Source of the DNA: Novakomyces olei
Lineage: Eukaryota > Ascomycota > Novakomycetes > Novakomycetales > Novakomycetaceae
Direction of reading: 5' to 3'
Length of the DNA: 64,000 nucleotides
NCBI GenBank assembly: GCA_016906335.1
Contig: JADEYG010000009.1
Coordinates: forward strand, 1,479,001-1,543,000
Shown here: positions 44,586 through 56,365 of the stretch, in pieces
Layout of the letters: each line of letters starts with the position of its first letter
Numbering within the stretch: position 1 is the stretch's first letter
Notes under the pieces: model-generated
Database searches by the model: none
Seen by the model: only the letters and a program-made list of their open reading frames with translations
Told to the model about the DNA's origin: nothing
Made by a program: the position numbers and the translations under genes

Positions 44586-46478
44586 ATGTCAGGAAACGCG
44601 GGCGAGTACGAAGATGAAGACGATCTCTTCAAGGATCTATAGTATGAAACGTGCAATTGGCAAGGTCCGCTAACCTTTAAAGTGGAGGAGATGAAGATGA
44701 GCAAAATAGCGGTGCTGGCAACACGGCAAAAGAGGCGACAGACGCTGAAACACAACCTCCGTCAAATGCTGAAGAGGCGGCTTTTGAAGCAGAGATGAAT
44801 GCGCCTGTAGAGTCTTCGGCTCCGGAGTCAACATTCGCTGCTGCCGATGCTGCTGCTGCCGCCATCTCGGCTGCTGCTGCTGCCGCTGCTGCTCGGCCGC
44901 CCTCTGAGCCACCAGCTTCGTCTCCTTCTCCTATAAAACAAGACGATGGGTAAGGCATTTGAATCTTGAAATAAAAGCATGAAATTTTGCAAACAATTGG
45001 GAATAATTACGGATGGAAGAGTCCAAATTAAAAAAAAAAAAAAAAAAAGAATGGAAAATCTCTGATAACAAGCACAATTGATTAAAAGCGCAAACAATGA
45101 ATGAAGCATAAAAGAATTGATTATTACTCAGATATAAGCAAATTGATAAAACCAAAATAGTGATTGAAGAGGAAAAACATAGAAAGAAAAGCGGCCTTGA
45201 ATTAGCTAATAAAACTAAAACTTGAAACAATTTGGTAATGCGCAATCAAACTAATTCCATAAAGCAAAATTGGTCACAGAAAGATGTTTGTTGGCGGTCT
45301 AAACTGGGACACTACAGATGGTACAGTGCACGAAATTTTGCTTCTTTTCTTCTTACAGTCAGAGAGTCTTCGGGACTACTTTTCACAGTATGGCGAAGTG
45401 ACGGAAAGTGTAGTTATGCGCGATCCCTCGACCGGACGTTCTCGCGGCTTCGCGTTTCTTACTTTTCGCGACCCTGAGAGCGTTTCAGAGGTGGTGACTA
45501 AAGAACACATCTTAGATGGCAAAATAGTATGTATTTTTTCAGCTGTTAGATTTGAGAATAGTTTGGTTAACTATGATCCTTTTTTCTTTGTTTCCGTGTG
45601 TTTTAGATTGATCCTAAACGGGCTATTCCACGTGAAGAGCAAGAGAAAACTGCAAAAATGTTTGTGGGTGGAATACACCAAGACGTAACGGAAGAAGAGT
45701 TTGTTGCTTATTTTGAGCGGTTCGGCAGCGTCCTGGATGCGACTCTCATGATGGACAAGGACACCGGTCGACCACGCGGATTTGGATTTGTTACATTTGA
45801 AAACGACGACGCTTTGGACTCTGTTCTTCAGCAGCCAGTGCTGGAGCTGCACGACAAGCGGGTATGAAGAAGGATTTATTTGTTTATTTATTTAGTTATT
45901 AAATAATTAATTGGTAGGTTGAAGTGCGTCGAGCAACACCTAAAGGCCGACCCGGTTTTAGCGAGGGCCGTGGTGGGCAAGGCGGTTCCCATGGTGGATC
46001 CTACGGATACAACCGTGGAGGTGGGGGCCAGCACGGACGCGGTGGGGGCCAGTATGGAGGCAATGGAGGCGCTGGAGCCGGAGACAATGCGAACCCGTAT
46101 TCGAATATGGCTCCGGCCATGATGGCGCAGTATTACCGCCAGATGCAAGCCTACTTTCAAGCAATGCAAAACCTGAATAGGGGCCAGCAAGGAGCAAATG
46201 TGGGAAATGACAACAATGGTGGAAACACGATCTCCATGATGACAGCAATGATGCAGCAGCAAAACCCTAATGCAAACACTCAGCAGTTGCAGCAAATGTT
46301 ACAGGGTCAAATGCAACAGCAGCAGTATGGACATGACCGAGAAGACTCGCCCTTATCGGCCCCACAGGCGCCACGAAATCAGGGCTACCGTGCAGGCGGC
46401 GGCAACAATGGTGATCGTCGTGGGAACCGTGGTGGGTATCGTGGAGGCCGAGGGGGATTTCACCCTTACACGCGTTAA
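44586..46478 (+). CDS. HRP1: Two-RRM RNA-binding protein, Hrp1/Nab4 type
   Basis: Six exons, 44586-44641, 44683-44949, 45280-45320, 45363-45526, 45607-45861 and 45918-46478, 447 residues. An acidic, Ala-rich N-terminus (about 108 residues) precedes two RRMs: RRM1 with KMFVGGLNWDTTDESLRDYF and RGFAFLTF, RRM2 with KMFVGGIHQDVTEEEF and RGFGFVTF, joined by the conserved linker IDPKRAIPREEQEKTA. The C-terminus is Gly/Arg-rich then Gln/Asn/Met-rich, ending in RGG repeats. Hrp1 is cleavage factor IB of mRNA 3'-end formation and shuttles between nucleus and cytoplasm; RGG repeats in the family are arginine-methylated. Introns 44642-44682 (41 nt, AAG end) and 45321-45362 (42 nt) are tiny; the latter ends at a CAG just past a competing TTACAG. 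Confidence 0.92.
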
Positions 46479-46949
46479 AAACTGAGTTAAGATGAAAAGA
46501 AAAGAGAGGAATAAAAGGCGCGAATTGTGAACCTTTGAAATCAATTTAAATTAGTGTTTAATCTAGTGTAAATATCGTTTGTAGCGAGTAGAAACAGTGT
46601 ATTAGGCACAGTTTTCAAAAATAAATTGATGGATTAAATAATAATAAATTGTAATTACGCTATTAATTATTAACTAAATTATTAATTAATTATATTATAG
46701 GAGTATATTCAACGGCAAATGAATATGACCAAATAGCGACGACCATTATACGTATATTCATTATTCGCGACAGAATTTATATGCAATTAATGTTACTGCA
46801 AAGTACGTTACTTGTGGATCTCCTCTATATTCAAGCAACGTCGTGCGTTATAATTCGTTTTATATACATAAAAAACGCGATACTTTTTGGCAACGCGGTC
46901 TCGTAAACGACCAACCAAAATCTGGATTGATTGCACGTAAACAACGGCA
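46479..46949. other. Spacer HRP1 3' end to 46950 gene
   Basis: AT-rich, with ATTAATTA runs near 46650-46700. It presumably contains a terminator and a promoter. Nothing else seen. Confidence 0.45.
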
Positions 46950-48320
46950 ATGGCCAAGAGCCGAGACGCGTCGACGCGTCACAGCGGCAAAAGCGGCAAT
47001 GTGAAATCAGCGCACGCGATTGAAAGCGACAGAGCCGAAGTTTTACGTCGGCAGAACGGGTCTCCGTTCCGTATTGAAAAGGCACCAAGGAAAACTCCAC
47101 AGGGCAGTAAAAGCAGAGCAGCTACTGCCTCATCGTTGCTAAAACAAAGCACATCTGCACACTCAAAGCCAAAAAAGTCCTCCGTGTTTGGATGGAAGGC
47201 TCTGTCGCTTTTTAAAAATGTAGCAAAAGATTTCAAAAGGTTCATTGTCGATGCTGAGCCTGTATCGAAATTTGATGCCTTCAAGGTCAAAGAGCCACTC
47301 GAGGCTGAAGAATTGCCGCCTGCAAACACGTCATTCACCGTTACTGAGCCTGTTTTAAAGCAGGAGCTTCCGCACGTGGCGGAAAGACCACAGATTCGCA
47401 CGCAGAGCTCAGTCAACAGTTTGGCTGAAGTGCCAAATTATACAGAGCAATCGGCTGCAAGGGCCGTTGCGGCAGCGCGTCCGGGCTATATGAAGAGTCT
47501 GCGATCATCTTCAAGCGCGTCTGGGCGGTCGGTACTGCCAGTTGTCACTGAGCAGAATGAAAAACCAGAGTTCAAAGGCGAAGAAAAGCCGGCACCACCG
47601 GTCTCGAGTGAGAATAGCCAGCGCTGTGCTTCGCAGAGCTCTGTTGTAAATTCCGTTTCGTCTTTCTGGCCTTCCAGCGCAACCGATGTTTCGGACTCTG
47701 TAACGATTCCAAGGGAGCAGTGGAACGAAATACTGGATCGCATTGAGCGGTTAGAAAACCAGCAAAAGGCCACAGCCGCTATTAACCCTAACCCTAATAA
47801 TAGCATTACGGATTCGCCTGTTTCCACTGGCTTGCCTCCGCCCCTCCCACAAAGGTCACCGTTACGGCCAAGAGTCTCGCCCCGGCGGCACGACAAGCTT
47901 TCGCACGAGCATCGGCCCGATCAAGCTTTGGTTTACAGCAGTTCTGCATACGATTTAGGGGGCAATGCCGAGGCAATTTACAGTAACCGCAGTAAACTAC
48001 TCTTGAACGGTTCATCTAGAAACAGTTTGGATGCATTTACAAGGGATTCTAATAATGAGAACAGCGAACCAGTGCGTGGCACTGTAACGCCTTTGAGAAA
48101 GGGGAAAACAAAGCCTCTTAAATTAACACGCTCTTCGACAGAACCTTACTTGACCAACCCACGTGGTTCTTTGACCCGTGCCGCGCTGGAAAGAGAAGAT
48201 TCTTGTAGTACACTTCGTACTGAATCAAACGCGTCTATGGACATTGTTGGTTTCAGTCTGGACCCATTTGAAAGCTTCTCGCCGGTCGCGCTTAAGCAAG
48301 AAAATTCTTTTCTCAACTAA
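46950..48320 (+). CDS. Disordered protein of unknown function, 456 residues
   Basis: Single uninterrupted exon. I do not recognise a family. The protein is Ser/Pro/Arg/Lys-rich and probably mostly disordered. A basic N-terminal third contains one hydrophobic patch, VFGWKALSLFKNVAKDF. A short central helix, EQWNEILDRIERLENQQKA, looks like a coiled coil. A proline motif, PPPLPQRSP, resembles a class II SH3 ligand. Many Ser residues lie before Pro or in basic contexts, as in kinase-regulated scaffolds. The string AACCCTAACCCT also occurs here but in coding sequence (AINPNPN), so it is probably not regulatory. It could be a cytoskeletal or polarity scaffold; this is a guess. Confidence 0.7.
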   Translation: MAKSRDASTRHSGKSGNVKSAHAIESDRAEVLRRQNGSPFRIEKAPRKTPQGSKSRAATASSLLKQSTSAHSKPKKSSVFGWKALSLFKNVAKDFKRFIVDAEPVSKFDAFKVKEPLEAEELPPANTSFTVTEPVLKQELPHVAERPQIRTQSSVNSLAEVPNYTEQSAARAVAAARPGYMKSLRSSSSASGRSVLPVVTEQNEKPEFKGEEKPAPPVSSENSQRCASQSSVVNSVSSFWPSSATDVSDSVTIPREQWNEILDRIERLENQQKATAAINPNPNNSITDSPVSTGLPPPLPQRSPLRPRVSPRRHDKLSHEHRPDQALVYSSSAYDLGGNAEAIYSNRSKLLLNGSSRNSLDAFTRDSNNENSEPVRGTVTPLRKGKTKPLKLTRSSTEPYLTNPRGSLTRAALEREDSCSTLRTESNASMDIVGFSLDPFESFSPVALKQENSFLN

Positions 48321-48549
48321 CATGCGTGAAGTTGAAATTAAAGATCAAAAGCGAAACAGACAAAAATTTTGAGAAATAACAGAAAAAGAAAAATAACGTG
48401 TTTAAATATACCCGTATATTGCGAATAATAGAGTAATTGAGTTTAGACTTGTTGGACATATATTAATCAATGCCTTTTCTAATTTGTGATTAGCCTATGT
48501 TTGACAGTGCAGATATGTTTTAGACACGTAAGTGTTTTGAATAATCAAT

Positions 48550-48644
<95 letters not shown>

Positions 48645-48699
48645 CTTATTTAATCATGTATTCATAAATGAATTTTCATTCAAAATTTGGACCCTTTAA
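48321..48699. other. Spacer between convergent 46950 gene and PRP6
   Basis: Mostly the ATTT microsatellite; otherwise featureless. Confidence 0.5.
48548..48651. repeat. (ATTT)n microsatellite
   Basis: About 25 nearly perfect tetranucleotide copies, interrupted only at the end (TTAC). Confidence 0.97.
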
Positions 48700-51522
48700 T
48701 CATACTTTGTCGACTAATCGACGATCAAGGGTTGCGACAGCTTCGGAAGCCAAAGGCAGCAGTTCACTGGTAGACTTCCTTGAATTCTCAATGGCCTTCA
48801 CTACTTCCGGCCAGACAAGTCCATGCCGGGGCCCAGCAATGCCGCACTGCTCAACAATTTTGGCCAGTTCCTCACTTGTCCCTCGCTCCGCAGTGAACCG
48901 GTAAAGCCAGGCCCAGGTATCGCCAATGTCTGGGTCGACTTTGATGGCCTTCAACAGCCAATCCTTTGCCTTCTCCAGCTTCCTTTCCGCCCAGAAAACC
49001 CGGGCAACTGTTGCTAAGAGAAAAGGATCATTATCAACTTTACGCAGAGCATCAATCGCTCTCGGGCGCTGCTGAGTTCGGGGCTCTAGCGCTATCAAAA
49101 CTGACCACAGCAGTCCGGCAGTTGGACACTCCTGCAGAGCTTTAGCAAGCATACTCTTAGCCTGACCTGATCGGCCGTGGCCGAGTTCCATAACGACACT
49201 TTCAAACCACAATCGTGGCGATTTGGCGTTCGCCAGTCGAGCACGCTCGAGCACATTACGGGCTCTAATGGGAACGCCCATCTGCTCTTCAACTCGAGCG
49301 TACATTATCCATAACGGAATTGAATGAGGACACAATTTGACTCCCCGTTGAAACGCCTCTCTGGCCAGATCAAGTTCGCCTCGTGCCTGGTATATTTGGC
49401 CTTTAATCATGAAAAATTTAGCAAAATTTGGACTCGTATTCGCGGCTCTAGATCGTGGATTAGACGCGTTTGTATTGGAGGTGCTTTTTTCTTTTTCTCC
49501 AAACTTTTCTATGGCCTTGTCAGCAAGCTCAAGCGCTTCCTCAGCCCGGCCTTGCTGCCTGGCAAACGTGACTGACCGGATCCACACTCGTTCAGTGCCT
49601 GCTCTCTCACGTGCAACAGCAAGTAAGGCGCCAGCTCGTTCGTCCTGCCGACTTTCGTACTCTAATTTAACTGCCGCCAGCCAAATCTCTTCGCTATTGG
49701 CATTGTACTCAAACGCCCGACTAAGAATTGCTCTTGCGCCTTCCACATCGCCCGCTGATTGCCACCGTTCCTTTGCGTACATGAGCCAAAGCACTTGCTC
49801 GTGTGGAACTGTCTCTACCGCTTTCTCCAATACTGCTGCCAGAGACTCACGGGTCCCGTGAGTCTTTTCTAAATTGGCTGCTTTGCGCCATAGTTGGAAC
49901 GCGTCTTCGGGCTGAGAACGAAGTGCGTACGCGTAAACTGCCCGAGCACAGTTTATGGAGCCACGTGACTCGAGAGCAGCAGCATCATCGAGCCAAACAT
50001 CCTCCTGTACTTGCGGATCCAGGCCCTGGCCGAGGGTGGCCTTTATAATAGCTTGAGCAGTTGTATTTGCTCCCTCTGACTCACATTTTTCTGCCTCCGC
50101 CAGCCATTGCTCTCGCTGAAGCATTCCGCCTCTTTTTTCCAGCTCCTTGATGCCTCTGGCAATTATTGAATCCACTCGTGAAGCCTCAGTGCCCTGCTGC
50201 TCTTCCAGCCGGGCAGCGGCAATCCATACTTCATAGGAAGTATGCAGAGTATTTCGAGCTTTATTCAACACTTTTCTCGCATTTTCTGCAGTTTCCAGGC
50301 GAGCAAGAGCAAGCCAGAGCTCCACTGCCTCGGGGATCAGTTCAGTAGCCCGGGCCAGTAGCAGTCGAGCGTTACGGGGGTCGTCTTCCAGGTTCACTGC
50401 CTCTTTCCATAATCGCACAGAGCTGGGTATCATTTCTAAAGCTCTCCGTAACACCTTTTGTTTGTGAATTTGGTCAGTTTCCAGGTCAGTCGCCTGCAAC
50501 CAGAGCCGTACAGAGTGTGGTAAATGCCGTACTGCCTCGGCCAGCACGACTTTGGCGTTGGGGACAGTATTTAACCTCACACTTTCCAGCCAAACGTCTT
50601 CAACTTGCGGGCAGTTTTCACAGCCTTTAGCAATAATCGCACGGGCTTGACCTATTTTGCCCGCAATTTCTTCCAATCGTGCTGCTGCTATCCACCCGGG
50701 AGCATGCTTAGGGTTTGTATTTGTTACGGACTGCAGTAATAGCCTCGCCTTTTTAATATCACTAATGTCCGCGCCCAATTTGGGGACCATTGTATTAAGG
50801 CTGGTAAGGTAGCCCTTTGCGTCTATTGTAGAACTCGTGCCGGACGCACTCGCTGATTGGTCCAATTTAATGCCCATCATTTTATCTCGAGCAGCTCCAA
50901 TTTCTTCGAAATTTGTCTTGCTGCCTCCGTTACTTGAATCCTCCGTACCGACCTCGTCATTGTCCTCGGTAACATCTACACTAGAATTATTTTGCACTTG
51001 GTTTTGCGCTTGTGCGAGAAAGGTGTCACTCACTGCGTAATAGCGTTCGCGTCTCGGTTCCTTGTTTAATCGCCGTTTCCGTGTCCGATCACCGACTTCC
51101 GGCAGATTCGCCCATTCATCCTCCGTTACTTGTGCTAAAGCCCGTTTTGCGTCGGCAAACTGCCGCTGGATCTTTGTTCCTTCTGCGATCGCTTGTTCTT
51201 CTATTTTCTTCTCCTGTAACTCTCGTTGCCTTTTCCGTCTTTCTGCCATTTTATCATCGATCGCCTTCCATACCCGATCAGCCTCCTCATCGTCTGCATC
51301 GTATGGAAGCCCAGAAAAAAGGCCACTCTCCTCGTCTGCATCGTCAAATTGGCCCTCTTCTTTTCGCTCAATCGCAGCCTTGATCTCTTCATCAGTCGGC
51401 GCCTCTTTTGCAGGACCCAAATCTGACCGAGTGGTAAAGCCGGTGGCGCCGCGACCAATGCCGGCGACGTAGCCTTCCGGCGCTGACATTTGGAGGAACT
51501 CGCGGCGCCCTGGTGGAGGCAT
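48700..51522 (-). CDS. PRP6: Pre-mRNA splicing factor Prp6 (S. pombe Prp1), HAT-repeat protein
   Basis: One exon, 940 residues. The N-terminus carries the Prp1_N motif APEGYVAGIGRGATGFTTRS followed by an acidic/basic linker (ATKIQRQ-type and KRRLNKEPRRERYY). From about residue 240 the protein is a solenoid of HAT/TPR-like helical pairs with recurrent W-x-x-AARLE and VWLES/LWLEA-type motifs (for example APGWIAAARLEE, VELWLALARLE). Prp6 bridges U5 and U4/U6 in the tri-snRNP. ATG 51522 was chosen since it is the first in-frame ATG and gives a family-like start (MPPPGRREFLQMSAPEGY). Its length without introns contrasts with its intron-rich neighbours. Confidence 0.95.
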   Translation of the reverse strand: MPPPGRREFLQMSAPEGYVAGIGRGATGFTTRSDLGPAKEAPTDEEIKAAIERKEEGQFDDADEESGLFSGLPYDADDEEADRVWKAIDDKMAERRKRQRELQEKKIEEQAIAEGTKIQRQFADAKRALAQVTEDEWANLPEVGDRTRKRRLNKEPRRERYYAVSDTFLAQAQNQVQNNSSVDVTEDNDEVGTEDSSNGGSKTNFEEIGAARDKMMGIKLDQSASASGTSSTIDAKGYLTSLNTMVPKLGADISDIKKARLLLQSVTNTNPKHAPGWIAAARLEEIAGKIGQARAIIAKGCENCPQVEDVWLESVRLNTVPNAKVVLAEAVRHLPHSVRLWLQATDLETDQIHKQKVLRRALEMIPSSVRLWKEAVNLEDDPRNARLLLARATELIPEAVELWLALARLETAENARKVLNKARNTLHTSYEVWIAAARLEEQQGTEASRVDSIIARGIKELEKRGGMLQREQWLAEAEKCESEGANTTAQAIIKATLGQGLDPQVQEDVWLDDAAALESRGSINCARAVYAYALRSQPEDAFQLWRKAANLEKTHGTRESLAAVLEKAVETVPHEQVLWLMYAKERWQSAGDVEGARAILSRAFEYNANSEEIWLAAVKLEYESRQDERAGALLAVARERAGTERVWIRSVTFARQQGRAEEALELADKAIEKFGEKEKSTSNTNASNPRSRAANTSPNFAKFFMIKGQIYQARGELDLAREAFQRGVKLCPHSIPLWIMYARVEEQMGVPIRARNVLERARLANAKSPRLWFESVVMELGHGRSGQAKSMLAKALQECPTAGLLWSVLIALEPRTQQRPRAIDALRKVDNDPFLLATVARVFWAERKLEKAKDWLLKAIKVDPDIGDTWAWLYRFTAERGTSEELAKIVEQCGIAGPRHGLVWPEVVKAIENSRKSTSELLPLASEAVATLDRRLVDKV

Positions 51523-51887
51523 TTTGCGAGCTTGCAGGTCGAGAACAGCAGCAAACAATTGTATTTTTATTTTATAAATATTATTTATAAATTATGACAG
51601 AATATAAAAGAAAATCATGGCTCACATAATAATATATAGCAGAATAAGCCATACCCTTAATCTATCTCGTAATTCAGTTCACCTATTATTTTTGTAATTT
51701 TTATTCGTTATACACTTACTATTCTTTTACATTTACTATTCTTTTACATTTACTATTCTTTACATTTACTATTCTTCACATTTACAATTTGGTGTCGTCC
51801 AATTTAGCAACTTTTTAATATTAATTGGTTCAATACTCCAAGTACAGAATTGCAGCATGCTTCAAAAACGTGTATGACTAGAGCTCA
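51523..51887. other. Divergent promoter region PRP6 / DCD1
   Basis: AT-rich, with four repeats of CATTTACTATTCTTTTA near 51715-51785. No ACGCGT box, although DCD1-like genes are often cell-cycle regulated. Confidence 0.5.
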
Positions 51888-53162
51888 ATGGTACTCGTGG
51901 GCCTGTGTGGCCCGATATGTGCGGGCAAACAGACCGTGGCTTCTATGCTAGCCAGTGATCATGAATTTCGGGTGGTCAATCTCAACTCAAATGGAGCTGA
52001 AGACAAAGATAATGACAGTTTCAGCGACTGCAACGCGCTAGATCGGTTTGTCTTGAAGTACTGGCTACGTCATTTTGTCGTGCCTCGAATTGAGGGCCTG
52101 AAAGATTTAGAGATTTTGGCGAAACGACCTCATTTTCTCCTTGTTCTTGTCGATGCTCCCATGAGTGTTCGGTATGAACGTTATTTGAAAAAGTGAGTTT
52201 TGGATGCTTTCTTTTTACAAAAATAAAAGGATTGTAAAGAAGCCATATGTTCAGTGCAAGACGAGCCTATGGGGATGTATTAAATTTTTTTGTGTCTATT
52301 TATTTCCTCCCTTATTCGCGTAATTTAACGTCAAGGTACGGCCGAAATTGTGAAGAATATACGCTGCAACAATTTGTACACGATTCTGACAGTGATGTGT
52401 ACGATGACACGTATGGCCGTGTACACCTGTACGATCGCGCTCAGGTACGCGTGCTCAATGCAACGTCGTCATTGGCTGCCTTACGCGACAGTTTGACTAC
52501 CTTAAACTTGCTGGACGACGATCGTTTCCGGCCTTCTTGGGACGCATATTTTATGCGACTGGCCAGTCTTGCGGCTTTACGGAGCAATTGCATGAAACGA
52601 CGAGTTGGCTGTGTTTTAGTACGCGATCACCGTGTAATTTCTACGGGATACAATGGGACTCCACGTGGATTAGTGAATTGCAACCAAGGCGGGTGCCCTC
52701 GATGCAATGGTGGGGCTGTTGGCGGTGAAAATTTGGGGACTTGTCTATGTCTTCATGCAGAGGTTAGACAAATACATATATACCAATATTGATTGCAATA
52801 CTTATTACAGGAAAACGCACTGCTAGAGGCTGGAAAGGAGCGTATTGGAACATCAACGATTTTATATTGCAACACTTGCCCCTGTCTGACATGTTCCGTA
52901 AAGATCAGTCAGGTCGGTATTCGTGAGGGTAAGACAAGCTGCTTTTGCCTGTTTATTGAATAATCTTACTTCTCATCTACTTGTCTGTGTGGCTCTTGAA
53001 ATTTTGATATATACCCATGTTTTATATTCACCTTTTCTAATTCCAGTCATTTACCACGTTGCCTACAGCATGGATAATGCATCAGCGGAGATTCTGCGTA
53101 AAGGTGGCGTTGTTCTCCGACAGTATTTGCCGCCGGGTGAGTCGGTGATTATAAGGAATTAG
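51888..53162 (+). CDS. DCD1: Deoxycytidylate (dCMP) deaminase
   Basis: Four exons, 51888-52192, 52336-52762, 52811-52928 and 53047-53162, 321 residues (yeast Dcd1 312). The N-terminal half has the kinase-like fold found in fungal dCMP deaminases, with a P-loop-like GLCGPICAGKQT. The C-terminal half is the deaminase: RPSWDAYFMRLASLAALRSN, RVGCVLVRDHRVISTGYNGTPRG, the zinc/proton-transfer motif LHAEENAL split by an intron exactly after HAE, and TCPCLTCSVKI with the two zinc cysteines. It converts dCMP to dUMP for dTMP synthesis and is normally regulated by dCTP and dTTP. Intron 1 seems to end in AAG; intron 2 is 48 nt. Confidence 0.94.
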
Positions 53163-53996
53163 TCGAGGACTGCAGAATGAAGCAAATGCGTCATATGTGA
53201 CAGAGATTAGAAAGGCTAATTAAATTAGAAAGGTTAATTAAATTAGAAAATAGCCATGTCGAGTATTGATTATACTCGAAACTTCCAATTATTCGACTTT
53301 CTTGATAAATCTGTTTTAATTATTTAACTTACTCACTTATTAAATTTAACTAATCTTTTTTCCTGCAGATTTTAGTTGACTCCATAATCTCGACGCAGCA
53401 ATGTTAAGAGTATTTGTAAAAAAAAAATTTGGTTTAGGGTTTACTAGGTCTTTATGACTAAGCAAGTCAAATTCAGAAAAAACTGACCAAGGCATTTGGC
53501 AATGAATTGCCGCATTAGGTAGAAACTTTTAGTTTAAAAGCCATTAGGAAACGAATTTCGAAATAAAGCAGCAACAATTCTCAATTAAAAAGTGCTCTTT
53601 TGACTTGTCATGAGATATTTGTGCGACTTCTTCATCTCGTTTTATGGTTGAGCTGTTGGATATCATGCTTCTCTATGTTAATGTATAATTCCAGGGCTAA
53701 AATGGTCCCTAAACATTTTGAATATAAATAAATTAATTTTAAACAAACGATAATTTAAAGCAATATAAAAAAAAGCCAATCGTGCCTTGCAATAGATTTC
53801 TGTTTGTTTTCTTTCATACTCATTTTTACTCTGCATGTGCTACTACGCTTTTTTCAACGGCATTGTATTTTTTTTAATTATATTTATAATCTATTAATTT
53901 ATTTTTCTTTATTAGGCAAGTATATTCAATTAATTTTTTTTAATACTCGCATGATCTATACAGTCGCACATTAACAAATATTTCTGAACGGCAACC
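53163..53996. other. AT-rich spacer DCD1 to TPA1
   Basis: Long A/T runs (53410-53440, 53760-53780, 53865-53945) and one TTTAGGGTTTA near 53432. No gene recognised. Confidence 0.45.
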
Positions 53997-55820
53997 ATGG
54001 TGGAAGCTCAGGCTTCAAAGCGCCAACGCATAGAAAGTCAGAATTACTTTCAAAATGGCCTGTTTGAGCATAAAGCAGTAAAGCAATTGACCTCGGAGTA
54101 TTCATCTTCGCAGCCGTAAGTACTGAATCCGATTGAAACGAAGGGAACCAAAATGGTTGAAATTAAGAAAAAGATTGATACGACATGACAAAATTTTGGA
54201 GGAGATTGGATTTGAAAAGGACATTAAAAATGGGATAAATTAAGAATAAGAATGTGTCCCTGGCTAAAATGACGGCGTATTAATTCTAGCCTCTGAATAA
54301 TGCAAATAAGCTCTAAACAGTACAGGTACCGGCATGCAATTATTCGGCCTTTGATAGAAGACTCGTTGCTGCGCGCAGTCAGAAAAGAAATTCTTAATTG
54401 CCTCCATTTCACTCTGAAAGAAACAGACATTTACAAGGTTCGACAAACCGGTGATCTTGCAAATTTGTCCGGACTGCCTGAAAATGAAAGAGCACAATTG
54501 CCTTCACTCGCAAAACTACGTGAAGCTCTTTACTCTCCAAGTTTCCGTAAACTCTTATCCGAAGTTACAGCAAGTGGCCCATTGTCCGGCTGCAAAACTG
54601 ACATGTCTGTTAACCTCTACGATAAGGGTTGCCATCTACTGAACCACGATGATGTAATTGGCACACGAGCAATCTCATACATACTTTATCTGACTGACCC
54701 CGATGATCCTTGGCAGCCAGAGTGGGGTGGAGCCTTACGGCTTTACCCGACAGCAAAGCCGGGATTCCCCGAGGCAGACCCTACTGTAGTGCTTCCACCA
54801 CAGTGGAATCAATTGGCTTTTTTCCAAGTGCAGCCGGGCCACAGTTTCCATGATGTTGAGGAGGTTTATGTGGACAAACCGAGGCTTGCAGTTTCCGGCT
54901 GGTTTCATGTTCCGCAGCCCGGTGAGGAAGGTTATACTGCAGAATCGGGCAAGCATGCTGAGAATATGAGTACTTTACAATCCCTTACGACTTCGAACTC
55001 TGATAATTTGGAAAAGCCTCAGCTTGAATGGCAGTCTAATGCTGAAAACTCGGAGCTGAAGGATTTCAAATATATTTCATCTGAATTAGGGCCTTTTATA
55101 AATCCAGAGTACCTTGATCCTGAGCGGTGCAAGCAGCTGAAGGAGAGTTTTGTGGAATCGTCGTTTCTGCGTCTTGCGGATTTTTTAAACAAAGAAACTA
55201 GTGATGATCTACGGACGGCTTTACTAACGCAGGATAGTGTATATAAATCTTGCAAAAGTAAGACGAACCTCGAGAAGGAGAGCTTTGCGGTCAAAGAGAA
55301 CTTTAAACATGCTGACGGTAAAGACGCGGACTGGAGTACTTCAGTACCGCCCCACAAACACAGGTACCAGTATTATACTGGCAATAGGGGTCCATTACCG
55401 ATGTTTTTAATAAAAAACTCAGCCTTTGAGGCATGGATCTGCAAAGTCACGGGAGAATCCTTGACAGACGGAGAAGTACTAGCTCGAAGGTTCCGGCCGG
55501 GAAGTGATTACACACTGGCAGCTGCATCTGCTCAAGAGCCAGTTTTAGAGGCAAACCTTGATCTAACACCAAGTGACTTGGGAGACAATGGAGGCTATCA
55601 AGTATACATGGCTCAGGACGATGACGGTGAAAATGAGGAAAATGCGGCTACATACAAGGCTGCAGAAGAAGACGGGATTCTACTTACTCAGGAGCCCGAG
55701 TTTAATGTGCTTAATATCGTGCTGAGGGAGCCAGGAATCCTCAAATTTGTAAAGTACGTGAATCGCGAGGCTGGCGGGTCCCGGTTCGATATATCGGCAA
55801 AGTACCGTATTGCGCCGTAA
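53997..55820 (+). CDS. TPA1: Tpa1/Ofd1-type prolyl hydroxylase (2-oxoglutarate/Fe(II) dioxygenase)
   Basis: Two exons, 53997-54115 and 54326-55820, 537 residues. The first domain is a double-stranded beta-helix dioxygenase: DMSVNLYDKGCHLLNHDDVI holds the H-x-D iron ligands, then SYILYLTDP, GGALRLYPT, the distal His in FFQVQPGHSFHDVEEV and the Arg in VDKPRLAVSGWFH that binds 2-oxoglutarate. The second half is the catalytically inactive repeat domain of this family. Tpa1/OGFOD1 hydroxylates a proline of ribosomal protein uS12; S. pombe Ofd1 additionally destabilises the sterol regulator Sre1N under normoxia. The N-terminus (EAQASKRQRIE) contains a possible nuclear localisation signal. The intron 54116-54325 ends after TACAG. 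Confidence 0.93.
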
Positions 55821-56365
55821 TCAAAGGATGCTAGCTGTAAATACGATTAATATGCATTAATATATATCCGTAGAAAAAAGGAGCATTACAAAAAGAATTG
55901 CTACTATATATATTTAAACAGGGTTTTATGCAAATTGCACACAATTGCACACAACCTGATTGTCTTTACTTGATATGAAGCAATGTTCAATTTCTTCCAT
56001 TAATTGGGATATTTTGGCTTTGAAATGTATTTTTTTTTTATCTCTAAATCACATGTACAAGCATATTTCCCCGCAAGAAGCACATGTATAAATAAGCAAT
56101 GACGACGTTCAAGGTGAAGCATAATAATGACGATAGATAAATGATAGAAATAATTGCGATAATGAATAAAGAAATAATAAAAGATTCACGTAAATGAGGA
56201 CAAACGACCAGAGCGATGAGACAAGGCAACAGCGAATGAATAATAGATGAAACTAATAGTGAATTGGCAGTGACATTGAGCGAGCAATAAGTAAATGAAG
56301 TAGATAATGAAATAAAAACAGACCCAATGCGTAATAAGCAAAGCAAAAAATAAACAAAGCAAATC
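55821..56365. other. Spacer between convergent TPA1 and velvet gene
   Basis: 3' flanks, AT-rich, with AATGA-type short repeats (56100-56300). No gene recognised. Confidence 0.45.

Noticed and set aside
47780-47800. AACCCTAACCCT box inside the 46950 gene
   Set aside because: It lies in coding sequence (NPNPN codons) and far from any promoter, so it is probably not a regulatory telobox.
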